Source: Ilyomonas sp965199905
Lineage (GTDB): Bacteria > Bacteroidota > Bacteroidia > Chitinophagales > Chitinophagaceae
DNA: 64,000 bases
Assembly: GCA_965199905.1 (NCBI GenBank)
Contig: OZ241366.1
Coordinates: 4,278,001 to 4,342,000 of the forward strand
Direction: 5' to 3'
The notes below the pieces were generated by a model. The model did not search any database. It was given only the letters and a program-made list of their open reading frames with translations, and had not been told where the DNA came from. A program made the translations under genes and the position numbers. Numbering within the stretch: position 1 is the first letter of the stretch; each line of letters begins with the position of its first letter. Shown here one piece after another: positions 23,833 through 33,430 of the stretch.

Positions 23833-26820
23833 TTAAAAAGTAAGCTGGATTCCGGTGGTGACGGTTCGCAGGGGCGGCAGAGCAAACGGATTCTGCGTTT
23901 CCGGGTCAGCACCCCCATACCCCGTAATCGTCAGCATGTTCTGCGCCTGCGCATAGACACGGATCCCAGTAATTCCCAGGCGCTGGTATATCCGGCGCGG
24001 TAGGGCATAAGAAAGAGCCACATTCTTCAGCCGGAGGAAAGAAGCGTCACCATAGACACCGTCTGACACGTTCATATAATCTCTGGCTCCGTAAGCAGCT
24101 GTGCCCGGGGTCGTGGTGAACTGCTGATAGGACGAAACATCTCCGGGCGATTGCCAGCGGCTCAATACGGAAAGGGGCTGATTAATGGTACTTCCCGGCG
24201 GCAAGCCAACAGGATTGTAAAGCGCATATAATGCGTTGGTTCCCGTTGCCTGCACAAACTGGAAAAACACGTCAACCGACCATCCTTTCACGGATATTTC
24301 GTTCAGTATGCCTCCATAGCAGCGGGAGGACGGGTCTGCTATCACTCCGATGTCATCCGCATTCAGCTGACCGTCCTTGTTTATGTCTTCGAATGTAAAC
24401 ACACCTGTCTGCGGGTCCACGCCGGTGAAGTGATAGCCTTTGACAATGGTGACCGGTTTGCCGATCTGGTATCGCCCGGCATAAGCAGAGGTCGCCAGTC
24501 CCGGAAATGAGACCAGTTTGTTTTTCGGTATTGTGAGCGTGAGCGTGGTTGTCCAGGAAAAGGAGTTTCCCTTCAGGTTCTGCGTAACCAGGGTGGCTTC
24601 GAAACCGCTATTTTGTATGGTGGCCGGCAGGTTGATCAGCAGGGAAGGGAAGCCTGTCTGTGCGGGAAGGGTGGAGTTCACCAGCTGGTTGCTGCTCCGG
24701 TTTCTGTATCCGTCTGCGGTAACCGAGATCCTGTCCCGGAGGAAGCGAAGCTCCAGCCCGAGTTCTGCCTTCCGGTTCGTCTCCCAGCTGTAAAGCGGAT
24801 TGAATAATCTTGTCGGGTAGAGTCCTGACACCCCATTGTAAGGGTAGGATGCCGGTGACCAGGTGTTGAGGTAATTGTAATCGCCGATCTGGTCATTACC
24901 CGTAATCCCATAGCTCGCCCTCAGCTTACCAAACGAAAGGAAGGGAACGCCTTTTTTCATCCAGGTCTCGTTTGAGAATATCCAGCCCGCACCGGCAGCA
25001 CCGAAGGAGGCAAACTGCTTTCCGGGCCCGAACCGGCTGCTTCCGTCACGGCGTCCGGACAGGTTCAGAAGGTAGGTGTTCCTCAGCGAAGCCGTTACCC
25101 GTCCGAACAGGGCGGCGTACCTGTATGCCGTATTGTTGTCAGTCAGCACGGTAAGTGAGCCCGCTGCACTCTGGCTCTCCAGCAGCTGGTCATTGCGGTA
25201 TCCATAGGCAAACAAGGAAGAGGCTTTGTTTGTGTTCTCCTGCACCGTTCCGCCGGCCAAGGCAACCAGACGAAATTCTTTCCGTTGCCAGCTGTATTCC
25301 ACCTGTGGTTCCAGGATCCAGCTTTCCAGGCGTGTGCTTCCGAACTGTGAGTAACCCTGCGGGTTGTATAGCGGGTTCTGTGAAGTGATGGGGTTGATGT
25401 TTACCTCCGACACTTCAAAACTGTTATAGCCTCCTGACATCCGCAGGGTCAGACGTGGCAGAGGATGATAGCTGAGCACTGCACGGCCGACCAGGCTGTT
25501 TGTAAGGGCCCGGTATCGCTGCTTCAGGTAGCTGAGCGGGTTATCAAATGATACGCCTCCGCTTTGCCAGGAAAGAGCGCCGGTGCTGTCATAAAAGGCA
25601 GGCGTATTTGGCGGCAGCCTTGTCAGGCTGCTGAGGTCGGTAGCCACAATCGAATTGTTCTCGGCTGAGTAAAGACCTGAAAGGGATAACCCGAGCTTCC
25701 GGTTCGCTGTGGTGTGATCGAGAGATAGATTCAGCGATCCCCGCTTATCATGTAGGTCACTGGGGAACACGGTCGTCTCCCGGTGATAACCACCGCTGAC
25801 CAGGAAGCGGGTGGTTTCGCTTCCGCCGGACAGGGATGCCTGCATATCCGTGTTGGAGGCGACACCCCCGGTCAGAAGCTTTTGAAAGTTCGTGTACCGC
25901 GTGGTGTCCCATACGAGCAGGTCAGGTGCGGTGGAAACTTCGGGCGTGGTTCCGTCATTCCGGAACGCTTCTTTTCGCATGGCGACATATTCGGAAGTCG
26001 TTAGCAGTCCCGTCTGCCGGGGGATAACACTCCATCCTGTGGACCCCGTAAGGGAAAATTCTGTTTTTCCGTTCGTTTTCTTTTTGGTGGTGATCAGGAT
26101 CACACCGTTGGCGCCCCGGCTGCCATAGATCGCGGTTGCATCTGCGTCTTTGAGGACGGTGATGCTTTCGATGTCTGCCGGGTTGAGGCTGCTGAATGGG
26201 CTCAGTCCGCTGCCATAGGAGGCTGCGGCTGAGCTGAGGTTGTTGACGGCAGTGTTGTTGGGGGCGTAGGGCACCCCATCGATAATAAAGAGCGGCGCAG
26301 ACCCCTGCATCAGGGACGTCTGTCCACGGACCTGCACCGCGAAGGAAGATCCGGGCAGTCCGTTGCTCTGGGTAATGTTCAGCCCGGTCAACCTGCCCTG
26401 CAGGGCTGCCAACGGGTTGGCAACGGGCTGCTTGGTAAGATCGGCACCTGAAATCACGGCAATACTTCCTGTGTTATAGCGGCGGGTGGTCGTGCCGTAG
26501 CCAACCACCACGACGTTGTCCAGGTCAGCCGCAGAATCCGCAAGGGTGATGGTCAGGAAACGGGAAGCCGTTGTGACCGGGAGATGGTTAGGGACATATC
26601 CTATGCAGGAAGCGGTCAGGATATCAGGCGATGAGCGAAGCGGAATGGCAAAGGAGCCGGATGTATCCGAGAGCACCTCCGTGCCGCTGTGTTGCAGCCG
26701 GATGAACGCTCCGGGAACCGGCGCGCCGCTTTTGGTCCGGACTACACCAGTCAGGAAGGTTTGAGCGGACAGGTACGATGTCGGCAATAGAATCAGCAGC
26801 AGCTGGAAGAATGCTTTCAT
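23833..26820 (-). CDS. SusC/RagA-family TonB-dependent transporter
   Basis: The 995-aa protein has a signal peptide and a carboxypeptidase-like regulatory domain (LTGVVRTKSGAPVPGAFIRL), then a plug with LDNVVVVGYGTTTRR, FIIDGVPY and VLKDADATAIYGSRGANGVI. A 22-strand-type barrel follows, ending in GGADPETQNPFALPP and the terminal Phe (QLTF). It is the first gene of a susC-susD-tlpA operon. There is no anti-sigma/sigma pair next to it, so control probably comes from the nearby AraC-type protein or the two-component system. Confidence 0.93.
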   Translation of the reverse strand: MKAFFQLLLILLPTSYLSAQTFLTGVVRTKSGAPVPGAFIRLQHSGTEVLSDTSGSFAIPLRSSPDILTASCIGYVPNHLPVTTASRFLTITLADSAADLDNVVVVGYGTTTRRYNTGSIAVISGADLTKQPVANPLAALQGRLTGLNITQSNGLPGSSFAVQVRGQTSLMQGSAPLFIIDGVPYAPNNTAVNNLSSAAASYGSGLSPFSSLNPADIESITVLKDADATAIYGSRGANGVILITTKKKTNGKTEFSLTGSTGWSVIPRQTGLLTTSEYVAMRKEAFRNDGTTPEVSTAPDLLVWDTTRYTNFQKLLTGGVASNTDMQASLSGGSETTRFLVSGGYHRETTVFPSDLHDKRGSLNLSLDHTTANRKLGLSLSGLYSAENNSIVATDLSSLTRLPPNTPAFYDSTGALSWQSGGVSFDNPLSYLKQRYRALTNSLVGRAVLSYHPLPRLTLRMSGGYNSFEVSEVNINPITSQNPLYNPQGYSQFGSTRLESWILEPQVEYSWQRKEFRLVALAGGTVQENTNKASSLFAYGYRNDQLLESQSAAGSLTVLTDNNTAYRYAALFGRVTASLRNTYLLNLSGRRDGSSRFGPGKQFASFGAAGAGWIFSNETWMKKGVPFLSFGKLRASYGITGNDQIGDYNYLNTWSPASYPYNGVSGLYPTRLFNPLYSWETNRKAELGLELRFLRDRISVTADGYRNRSSNQLVNSTLPAQTGFPSLLINLPATIQNSGFEATLVTQNLKGNSFSWTTTLTLTIPKNKLVSFPGLATSAYAGRYQIGKPVTIVKGYHFTGVDPQTGVFTFEDINKDGQLNADDIGVIADPSSRCYGGILNEISVKGWSVDVFFQFVQATGTNALYALYNPVGLPPGSTINQPLSVLSRWQSPGDVSSYQQFTTTPGTAAYGARDYMNVSDGVYGDASFLRLKNVALSYALPRRIYQRLGITGIRVYAQAQNMLTITGYGGADPETQNPFALPPLRTVTTGIQLTF

Positions 26821-26863
26821 AGCAGTTTACATTTGTTTACTTAAAAAGAGGGAGTGTGGAGCA

Positions 26864-26883
26864 CCTGTTTGCATACAAACAGG
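26864..26883. promoter_or_regulatory. 20-bp palindrome upstream of susC
   Basis: CCTGTTTG-CATA-CAAACAGG is a perfect 8-bp inverted repeat lying 44-63 bp before the susC start. Its position suggests an operator for a dimeric regulator; it lacks a T-run and is unlikely to be a terminator. Confidence 0.4.
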
Positions 26884-27358
26884 AGGTAAAGGAATCTAAA
26901 CGGGGTTCTTCGGCTTTTTGGCGAACTGAAGAAAACCGTTACCGGGTGATTGCCATGGAAAGTGTATTTGGCGACGGAAATAAAATTCGTAAGCAGAGGA
27001 GTTGTGTACCTCGTCCACCAGCCAGCAGGTGGCGCTTTGCTTACGATCAATGGGGTGCCGACCGGAGTGTGAAGGGCAGACGGAACCTGTCCTCTCCCTG
27101 TCCGCATATTGGATGCGGAAAGAGAACAACTGCCTTACTATAACCGGTTGGGAACTGTTCTTCATGTTGCATGGTTGCCACTGAGCAGAGGCATTATACC
27201 TTTCATAGCCCGCGACAGCCCGCAAGTTCGGACGGCGGATATGGGGAAACGATTTCTGCGGTGGAGACCGGGTTAAGACAGACTTGATCCCTTATCATGC
27301 GGAGTGTGCCACCCTTCAGGCTGTGTTGCTTCTACTTTTGCGGACTAATACGATTGCT
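26884..27358. other. Intergenic region between susC and pckA
   Basis: The 475-bp region separates divergent genes and should hold promoters for both. Short frames on either strand have no recognisable family. No perfect TAnnTTTG box was found close to pckA. Confidence 0.35.
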
Positions 27359-28990
27359 ATGACATCAAATGGAGAACATGCCTCTTTTTTATTTTCCGGG
27401 GGTCCGGATGCGCCGGAACGGATTCATTACCAGCTGCCGCCCGAGGTGCTGATTAAGCAGACCCTAATCCGCGGGGAGGGAACGCTCAGCAGCAGCGGTG
27501 CGCTCTGCATCGACACCGGGCAATTTACCGGCCGCTGTCCGAAAGACAAGTTTATTGTGAGGGATGCAATCACTTCATTCACGGTAGACTGGAATGAGTA
27601 CAACCAGCCTGTAGCCGAGTCCTGCTTCCTGAAGCTGAAAGAAAAGATGTTCCGCTACATGACCGGCAAAAAAGACATCTGGGTCCGGGATGTGACTGCC
27701 TGCGCTCATCCGGTTTACCGGATGAACATCCGTGTCATAAACGAGCAACCCGCTGCCAACCTGTTTTGCTACAACATGTTTATGCCTCCGGAAGAAGAGG
27801 AGCTGTCCCGGTTCCTGCCCGGATGGGAAGTGATCCACCTGCCCGGATTCAAGGCAGACCCCCTCAGTGACGGCACTCCCACGGAACGCTTTGCCATTAT
27901 CTCATTCCTGCACAAAATGATCCTGATCGGCGGCACAGCCTATACCGGCGAAATCAAGAAGGGAATCTTTACGGTGCTCAATTACCTGCTGCCGCAGGAG
28001 CATACGATACTCAGTATGCATTGCAGCGTGAATATCGGCAAAGAGGAGAATGAGGCAGCCCTGTTCTTCGGGTTAAGCGGCACCGGTAAGACAACGCTCA
28101 GTGCCGATCCCCACAGAGGACTGGTGGGTGATGATGAGCATGGCTGGACGCACCACAGCGTTTTTAATTTTGAGGGAGGCTGTTATGCCAAGGTGATCAA
28201 CCTAAGCCCGGAAAAGGAACCTGCGATCTGGGGGGCGATCGGAAAAGGCGCTCTGATAGAGAATACCATATTCCGGGAGGGCAGCACGGACATTGACTTT
28301 TCCTCGGACAGGATTACTGAAAACATCCGTGCCAGCTACCCGCTTTCCTCAATCCCGGATGCCGTCATACCCTCGCTCTGCCCCGGCCCGAAGCATATCT
28401 TTTTTCTGACCTGCGACGCCTTCGGTGTTCTTCCGCCCGTTTGCCGGCTCACCCCCGAGCAGGCAATGTATTATTTCATCAGCGGATATACGGCAAAGGT
28501 TGCCGGCACGGAAGCGGGCATTACGGAACCGAAGGCAACGTTCAGTGCCTGTTTCGGGGCTCCCTTCCTGCCGCTTCATCCATCCGTGTATGCCGGTTTG
28601 TTGGGACGAAAACTGGCTGGCAGCAATATCACTGTGTGGATGGTGAACACAGGCTGGACCGGTGGCAGCTATGGCGAGGGTAAGCGCATTCCTCTGCCGG
28701 TCAGCCGCGCCATTGTTCAGGCGGTGCTAAATGACGCACTGGGCTATGTTCATTTCACGCAGGAAGAAATATTTGGCTTATGGATACCGAACCGGTGTCC
28801 CGGGGTGGATTGTGATCTGCTGGTTCCCCGCCGGACCTGGCGGGACAGGAATGCATACGATGAGGTCGCCAGCCGGCTGGCCGGGCGCTTTCAGAATAAC
28901 TTCAGCCGGTACGCCGATATGGTAGATGAAAGTATTAGGAAGGCAGGTCCGCAGCCATTATCCGGCAGCAAAAAGGGGACACGTATATGA
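27359..28990 (+). CDS. pckA: Phosphoenolpyruvate carboxykinase (ATP)
   Basis: The 543-aa enzyme converts oxaloacetate and ATP to phosphoenolpyruvate, CO2 and ADP, the first committed step of gluconeogenesis, in the cytosol. It has GQFTGRCPKDKFIV, HCSVNIG, the P-loop GLSGTGKTTLSADP (about residue 240), DDEHGW and VWMVNTGWTGGSYGEG. The length matches the normal 530-545. I chose ATG 27359, giving MTSNGEH, since the upstream extension is hydrophobic and not homologous. It overlaps fbp by 4 bp. The protein is full length with the expected motifs, so it is probably active. Confidence 0.95.
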   Translation: MTSNGEHASFLFSGGPDAPERIHYQLPPEVLIKQTLIRGEGTLSSSGALCIDTGQFTGRCPKDKFIVRDAITSFTVDWNEYNQPVAESCFLKLKEKMFRYMTGKKDIWVRDVTACAHPVYRMNIRVINEQPAANLFCYNMFMPPEEEELSRFLPGWEVIHLPGFKADPLSDGTPTERFAIISFLHKMILIGGTAYTGEIKKGIFTVLNYLLPQEHTILSMHCSVNIGKEENEAALFFGLSGTGKTTLSADPHRGLVGDDEHGWTHHSVFNFEGGCYAKVINLSPEKEPAIWGAIGKGALIENTIFREGSTDIDFSSDRITENIRASYPLSSIPDAVIPSLCPGPKHIFFLTCDAFGVLPPVCRLTPEQAMYYFISGYTAKVAGTEAGITEPKATFSACFGAPFLPLHPSVYAGLLGRKLAGSNITVWMVNTGWTGGSYGEGKRIPLPVSRAIVQAVLNDALGYVHFTQEEIFGLWIPNRCPGVDCDLLVPRRTWRDRNAYDEVASRLAGRFQNNFSRYADMVDESIRKAGPQPLSGSKKGTRI

Positions 28991-30000
28991 TGAAGGGAGA
29001 ACAGGATATTGCACCTCAGTCAACCCCCTCTTCACTAAGCGCGGAAGGGTGTGAACCCGGTCTCACGGCACTGCTGAACGACCTGGCGGGTGCTGCCGTC
29101 GAAATAGATGCCGGCATTGCCGGAGCAGGTCTGTCCGGCAGGCTGGGTGGAACCGGTCTTCTGAACATACAGGGCGAACAGGTGCAGTATCTGGATGCAT
29201 TGGCAGACCGGGTGTTCACAAGTCATCTGGAAAGGGGCGGCAATTGTGCCGGCATCGTGAGCGAGGAACGGGATGAGATACTCGCCTTTGAGGGAGAGTC
29301 AGCTGAGCGGAGCCGGTATGTAGTTTTGTTCGACCCGCTGGATGGCAGCAGCAATATAGCCGTACACCTGTCCATTGGTACCATCTTTAGTATTTACCGG
29401 AGACAGAGCGGGCGGGGCACCCCATGTACGGAGACTGATTTTTTACAGCCGGGTAATCGCCAGGCGGCTGCCGGTTACATCTTGTACGGTTGCGCTACGG
29501 TGCTGGTATATGCTTATGAGGGAGAAGTAACCGGTTTTACACTCGATAGGACCACCGGAACCTTCCGGTTAACGCATCCGCATATCCGGTGTCCGCAACG
29601 GGGCACTGTATATTCGGTAAACCAAGGTTATTTCCACCAGTACAGTCAGGACATACAACAATACATCAGTGCCTGCGGGCAACCGCCAGGAGGTAAAACA
29701 GGCTGCTCACAGCGTTATGCAGGCAGCCTAGTAGCGGACATTCACCGGATCCTGCTGCAGGGTGGCGTGTTTCTATATCCGGCAACCCGTGCAAAGCCGG
29801 GAGGCAAGCTAAGACTGTTGTACGAGTGTAATCCGCTTTCCTTTCTGATGGAGGCAGCAGGCGGAAGAGCGACCAACGGAAGTCAGCGTGTACTGGACAT
29901 TCAGCCAGACCGGCTGCATCAGGTGACACCTGTGTATATGGGAAGCCTGGTCATGATGGCAGCGCTTGCGGAGAAGCTTTGCGCTGATGTCAGGATATAA
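28987..30000 (+). CDS. fbp: Class I fructose-1,6-bisphosphatase
   Basis: The 337-aa enzyme hydrolyses fructose 1,6-bisphosphate to fructose 6-phosphate, a committed gluconeogenic step. It shows the metal site FDPLDGSSNI (about residue 117), SIGTIFSIYRR, RYAGSLVADIHRILLQGGVF and KLRLLYECNPLSFLMEAAGG. The usual NIDVN after the metal motif is NIAVH here, and a short Gly-rich N-terminal stretch is atypical. Its ATG overlaps the pckA stop (ATGA), indicating translational coupling and equal supply of two gluconeogenic enzymes. Confidence 0.93.
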   Translation: MMKGEQDIAPQSTPSSLSAEGCEPGLTALLNDLAGAAVEIDAGIAGAGLSGRLGGTGLLNIQGEQVQYLDALADRVFTSHLERGGNCAGIVSEERDEILAFEGESAERSRYVVLFDPLDGSSNIAVHLSIGTIFSIYRRQSGRGTPCTETDFLQPGNRQAAAGYILYGCATVLVYAYEGEVTGFTLDRTTGTFRLTHPHIRCPQRGTVYSVNQGYFHQYSQDIQQYISACGQPPGGKTGCSQRYAGSLVADIHRILLQGGVFLYPATRAKPGGKLRLLYECNPLSFLMEAAGGRATNGSQRVLDIQPDRLHQVTPVYMGSLVMMAALAEKLCADVRI

Positions 30001-30078
30001 AACTGCCCATATAAACAGATACCTGTCGAAGACTGACATCGATAACGGGAACCAGATTCTCTGTTGCGGGTCTCTGCA

Positions 30079-30095
30079 CCGGCATCCTTTGCCGG
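30079..30095. terminator. GC-rich hairpin between convergent genes
   Basis: CCGGCA-TCCTT-TGCCGG forms a 6-bp stem in the 122 bp between fbp and the convergent CPBP gene. There is no clear T-run on either side, so terminator function is uncertain. Confidence 0.35.
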
Positions 30096-30122
30096 ACGGG
30101 TAAACGAGATGAGCGAACAACA

Positions 30123-30839
30123 TCAGGTGATGCTGTCACCGGACTCTGTATTAGCTGACGCCTTTCTTTGCGCCCTGCTAATAAAAATTATACTTGTAAT
30201 CCATACCGCTGTCAGTGTTGCCAGAAGGACAGCTTTCGGAGTGTCAATATCCGGAAAGAAGTTATTGAGGGAATGAAAAGCGGCAAGCACCAGCAGTGAT
30301 TTTGTTTTATCCGCCACCACGCCGAGACCCCAGCTTCCCAACAGAAGGACCCCGAAAAAGAGGAGATGGGCAGCGTCGAAACCGAAGTTGAGATGCCAGA
30401 CATACCAAAGCACGGTTAGCACAAGGATACCTGTCCATTTCGGTAGTGGTTTGAGGGTTTCCCGCAGAAAACCGCGCCAGCCAATCTCTTCGCAGAGCCC
30501 ATACACCAGAATCGTCAGCACGAGCGCGATGGAGACTTCGTGAGTGACGATTCTGGTGTAGACTGACAGCAGCAGCGCGGGTAACAACCAGTAGATAAGA
30601 AAAGGAATCCCGATATTCCTGAACTGACCTTGTAAAGTCAGTGGAATGGGAATGCGGAACAATCTGGAGGCAATGATAGCGCCGGCTGCGGGACCGATAC
30701 CGGTCAGAATCTCATAATACGGGTTCCCGAGATTTGAGGACAGGCTTGTGTATTCGGTTATGTATCGCAATGTAACGGCGATGAGGTAGAAAACAGCAAT
30801 CGCTGCAACCGGAATTTTTTTCTTTGTCTCTGTCAGCAC
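30123..30839 (-). CDS. CPBP-family intramembrane metalloprotease
   Basis: The 238-aa membrane protein has about seven transmembrane segments. It carries the CPBP/Abi (Rce1-like) motifs CEEIGWRGFL (Glu-Glu, about residue 115), WYVWHLNFGF (His) and FHSLNNF (final His/Asn). Members cleave peptides within the membrane or have protective roles against self bacteriocins. The substrate is unknown. It stands alone, convergent to fbp. Confidence 0.88.
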   Translation of the reverse strand: MLTETKKKIPVAAIAVFYLIAVTLRYITEYTSLSSNLGNPYYEILTGIGPAAGAIIASRLFRIPIPLTLQGQFRNIGIPFLIYWLLPALLLSVYTRIVTHEVSIALVLTILVYGLCEEIGWRGFLRETLKPLPKWTGILVLTVLWYVWHLNFGFDAAHLLFFGVLLLGSWGLGVVADKTKSLLVLAAFHSLNNFFPDIDTPKAVLLATLTAVWITSIIFISRAQRKASANTESGDSIT

Positions 30840-31327
30840 TTTGCTAACATAAACATCATTGCTGTAACTGCAAAATATGACTAACCGCTCAGCGATTGAG
30901 GGAGCTTATGTGTAACCGGTTTTGATCATCCGGCGATAGCTTTTTATATCTTCGATAATGTGAATGGTTTGCTTATCCGTTTCCTGAATTCCTTTTAGTC
31001 CGTATAGAATCGATACAGATACTGTTGTCCTGAGACTGCTGAAGTACTTTGTCATAATCCGCTCTGTACTGTATGCAGTAACAACACAGAGGATGGTCAG
31101 GGTTAGCCGTTTTTTACCAGGTAGGGAGTATTGATATCTGCCTGGTGCTTCCTTTACCCTTACAAAACGGGTGAATGGTCTCAAACCTGTGGCAGATCAC
31201 TGCCAATACTTTAATTAGAGATTGAATTAGAGAAGGTAATAAGAAAGCATGAAAATAGGTTGATAATCAGACATTTGATTTCTAATTTTGGAAACAACCG
31301 GAAAAATTAATTAGAACCCGGCCGGTA
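30840..31327. other. Intergenic region at the start of the AT-rich defence island
   Basis: No convincing gene is present. A 92-codon frame on the minus strand (30906-31184) has no recognisable family and irregular composition. The region marks the switch from GC-rich to AT-rich DNA and may be an island boundary. Confidence 0.35.
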
Positions 31328-32356
31328 TCAGAAGTCCAATTGATTCACTCTCATCTTCAAATTGTGCATCCGTTTCATCAGGTCAGCGAATGAAAGGGAT
31401 GCACCATGGAACATGCTTTCCTTCATCACGGAATAATCCCTTTCCCATTCGCTAATGATGGCATCGGGAGGAATGGGATCAATCGAAGCCGGAGCATGGT
31501 TTTTATAATCAATTCCGCGCAGAAAAGTAAGTCTTCTTCTGTGTGCCACGATGGTTTGGTATAGTTGGGGGTCTGCTAAGGCGTTTACGGCATGTTCGGT
31601 ATCCATTAGCTTCTCAAGGTCATACAGGTGCCGGCTTTTTCTGTCAACTCTTATTTTATCCGGTGCCTGTTGAAACTCTTCATGCAGAAGAAATATCTTC
31701 TCAAGAAAGGTTCGCCCGGGTATCACCGTTGGTATAGTAATCGGAAGATCAGCAAATGGTCTGCCTGCGTATTGCTCACCCATCATGGATGAAAAGGAGC
31801 GGTTTTCAAAAGGTTCTATCAGTGAACGGCTGCCGATTTCTATCAGTACCCTTGGCTGTATATAAGCCAGATGTTCAGTGACAACGGGATAATACACTTC
31901 CAAAATCAAAGGGTCCTGGTCTTTGCATTTTACCTCACCTATAACGATTCGCATATTCGCAAAGCCAGCCTGCGCTAAGGCCTTGGCCAGTTCCGAGTAA
32001 TACGTATCCGAAAGAAATTGGAATGACGCCTCCCGCAACCGTCTCACCTGCGACGGGTTCATCTGTTCATCCGTTTGGTTGAATCCGAGATGTCTTCTGT
32101 CTAAGGCAAGGTCTATATCTTCTGAAAACCGGTCAATCAATCTCCAGGCTTTGCTAAGTGAAGTGCCGCCTTTGAAAACCGTATGTGCTGCTATGGAAGT
32201 GTTGAATACCACTTCCAGCGTGCGCACCATCCACCAGTCCTTCTCTATTACAGAGGGAGGCAGACCTCGCTTAGCAGATACTTCATTGAGAATATCCTGT
32301 TTGTCTTTGTCACTTAGCCGGTTCCAGTTCTGTAGGGATGCCTGATTGATGAGCAT
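31328..32356 (-). CDS. abiEii: AbiEii-type nucleotidyltransferase toxin
   Basis: The 342-aa protein has the nucleotidyltransferase signature FKGGTSLSKAWRLIDRFSED, with the acidic pair IDLAL and a conserved Arg-rich C-terminal half (RKSRHLYDLEKLMD). AbiEii toxins of the type IV AbiE system modify tRNA or other substrates and arrest growth during phage infection. It overlaps the upstream DUF6088/AbiEi-like gene by 47 bp, as in many Bacteroidota AbiE loci. It is intact and preceded by its antitoxin in the same operon. Confidence 0.85.
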   Translation of the reverse strand: MLINQASLQNWNRLSDKDKQDILNEVSAKRGLPPSVIEKDWWMVRTLEVVFNTSIAAHTVFKGGTSLSKAWRLIDRFSEDIDLALDRRHLGFNQTDEQMNPSQVRRLREASFQFLSDTYYSELAKALAQAGFANMRIVIGEVKCKDQDPLILEVYYPVVTEHLAYIQPRVLIEIGSRSLIEPFENRSFSSMMGEQYAGRPFADLPITIPTVIPGRTFLEKIFLLHEEFQQAPDKIRVDRKSRHLYDLEKLMDTEHAVNALADPQLYQTIVAHRRRLTFLRGIDYKNHAPASIDPIPPDAIISEWERDYSVMKESMFHGASLSFADLMKRMHNLKMRVNQLDF

Positions 32357-32954
32357 AAGGTATGGCTTTGCGCATGATCTTACGGATCCATTCGGGAGCT
32401 AGGGAAAGATCATGCATGATATGATTTAAAGATTCTTTTTTGAGCAACTCGATCACTTTTTGTTCCTCTTCTGCTGATACTTTACCGTTACCAATTGCCT
32501 TTAAAGCCTGGATAACTAAGCTGCTGACGATGCCTTGGGTAGAAAGAACACGGGGCGTTGTTTTCTTGAACAGGATGTTTCGCTTACCCACAGCGACTGT
32601 TCTCTGAGCGCCATCGGTCAGGTAAACGGCATTCAGAGGCATTTGTGTGCTCATGCCAAGTGCATGAAGGGCCTGGCTGCCGGTGGGCACGATACGCGCT
32701 TTGTCACGCTCCGCAATGGCATGGGCAATTTCATCCAGAGTGGGCGTAAGTGCACCCAGCAGTTCACTGGTTTTGGGATGAACATAGATACCAAATGCTG
32801 CCCGCTTCAGGATGCCCTTTTCTTCGAGACGCAGCAGTGACTTTTTTACGGCTTCGGTTCCACCTACATGCACGAAGTCAGAAGGGAAGAAAAAACTTCC
32901 TTTCCTGCTTTTTTTAACCTGAGCCTCAATCTGTTTTTGAATGGATAATGCCAT
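32310..32954 (-). CDS. abiEi: DUF6088/AbiEi-like antitoxin
   Basis: The 214-aa protein has an N-terminal winged helix (residues about 1-70: VKKSRKGSFFFPSDFVHVGG, then LLRLEEKGILKRAAFGIYVHP) and a C-terminal AbiEi-type domain (IVPTGSQALHALGMSTQ; VYLTDGAQRT). Such proteins repress their operon and neutralise AbiEii without direct binding. It overlaps the toxin gene by 47 bp. Its own upstream region contains two TTGGGACA-type words around 32975-33000 that might be operators. Confidence 0.8.
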   Translation of the reverse strand: MALSIQKQIEAQVKKSRKGSFFFPSDFVHVGGTEAVKKSLLRLEEKGILKRAAFGIYVHPKTSELLGALTPTLDEIAHAIAERDKARIVPTGSQALHALGMSTQMPLNAVYLTDGAQRTVAVGKRNILFKKTTPRVLSTQGIVSSLVIQALKAIGNGKVSAEEEQKVIELLKKESLNHIMHDLSLAPEWIRKIMRKAIPYAHQSGIPTELEPAK

Positions 32955-33004
32955 ATTAACTGACTGGAAAAGTGTCCCAAATATAGTACATATTTGGGAC
33001 AGAA

Positions 33005-33286
33005 TTATACCACTAACTTATTCGAAGACAGCAGTGCTGCAATAAAGAATTCTGTAATAATTCCGAAATTAATACGGGATTTTTCTACTTCGAATTGAGG
33101 GAAGCTACAATCACCTAAGCCATAATTGTAAAGGAGTTTACATACGCTTCTTTCAAATTCACCGGAATTGGCATCAGTCTTATCACAGAGCGATTGTAAT
33201 GTTCTGATACTTGTTTTATTAGAAGTTCTATTATGACTGTTCGTATAATAATCGATCAGTTTTTTCCGGTAACAATCTGTATTCAT
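33005..33286 (-). CDS. Small hypothetical protein
   Basis: The 93-aa frame is AT-rich and has composition like its neighbours. It contains EFERSVCKLLYNYGLGDCSF with two Cys and no membrane segment. It lies just upstream of the AbiE operon, on the same strand. I do not recognise the family. Its length and clean composition make a real gene plausible. Confidence 0.35.
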   Translation of the reverse strand: MNTDCYRKKLIDYYTNSHNRTSNKTSIRTLQSLCDKTDANSGEFERSVCKLLYNYGLGDCSFPQFEVEKSRINFGIITEFFIAALLSSNKLVV

Positions 33287-33430
33287 AACACCAAATGCAT
33301 CCGTGCATAATTTTCATGTTCTTAGCCATCGATTTCGTGAACCGTTGACTAGCACAAGCATTGACAACCAACTAACTTTACTGATCATTATTGTACGGAA
33401 TGGATATTTCAGTCGAGTGAAATCTACAAA

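Noticed and set aside
30906..31184. 92-codon minus-strand frame
   Set aside because: Unrecognisable, with uneven composition; it lies in an island boundary region. It cannot be supported as a gene.
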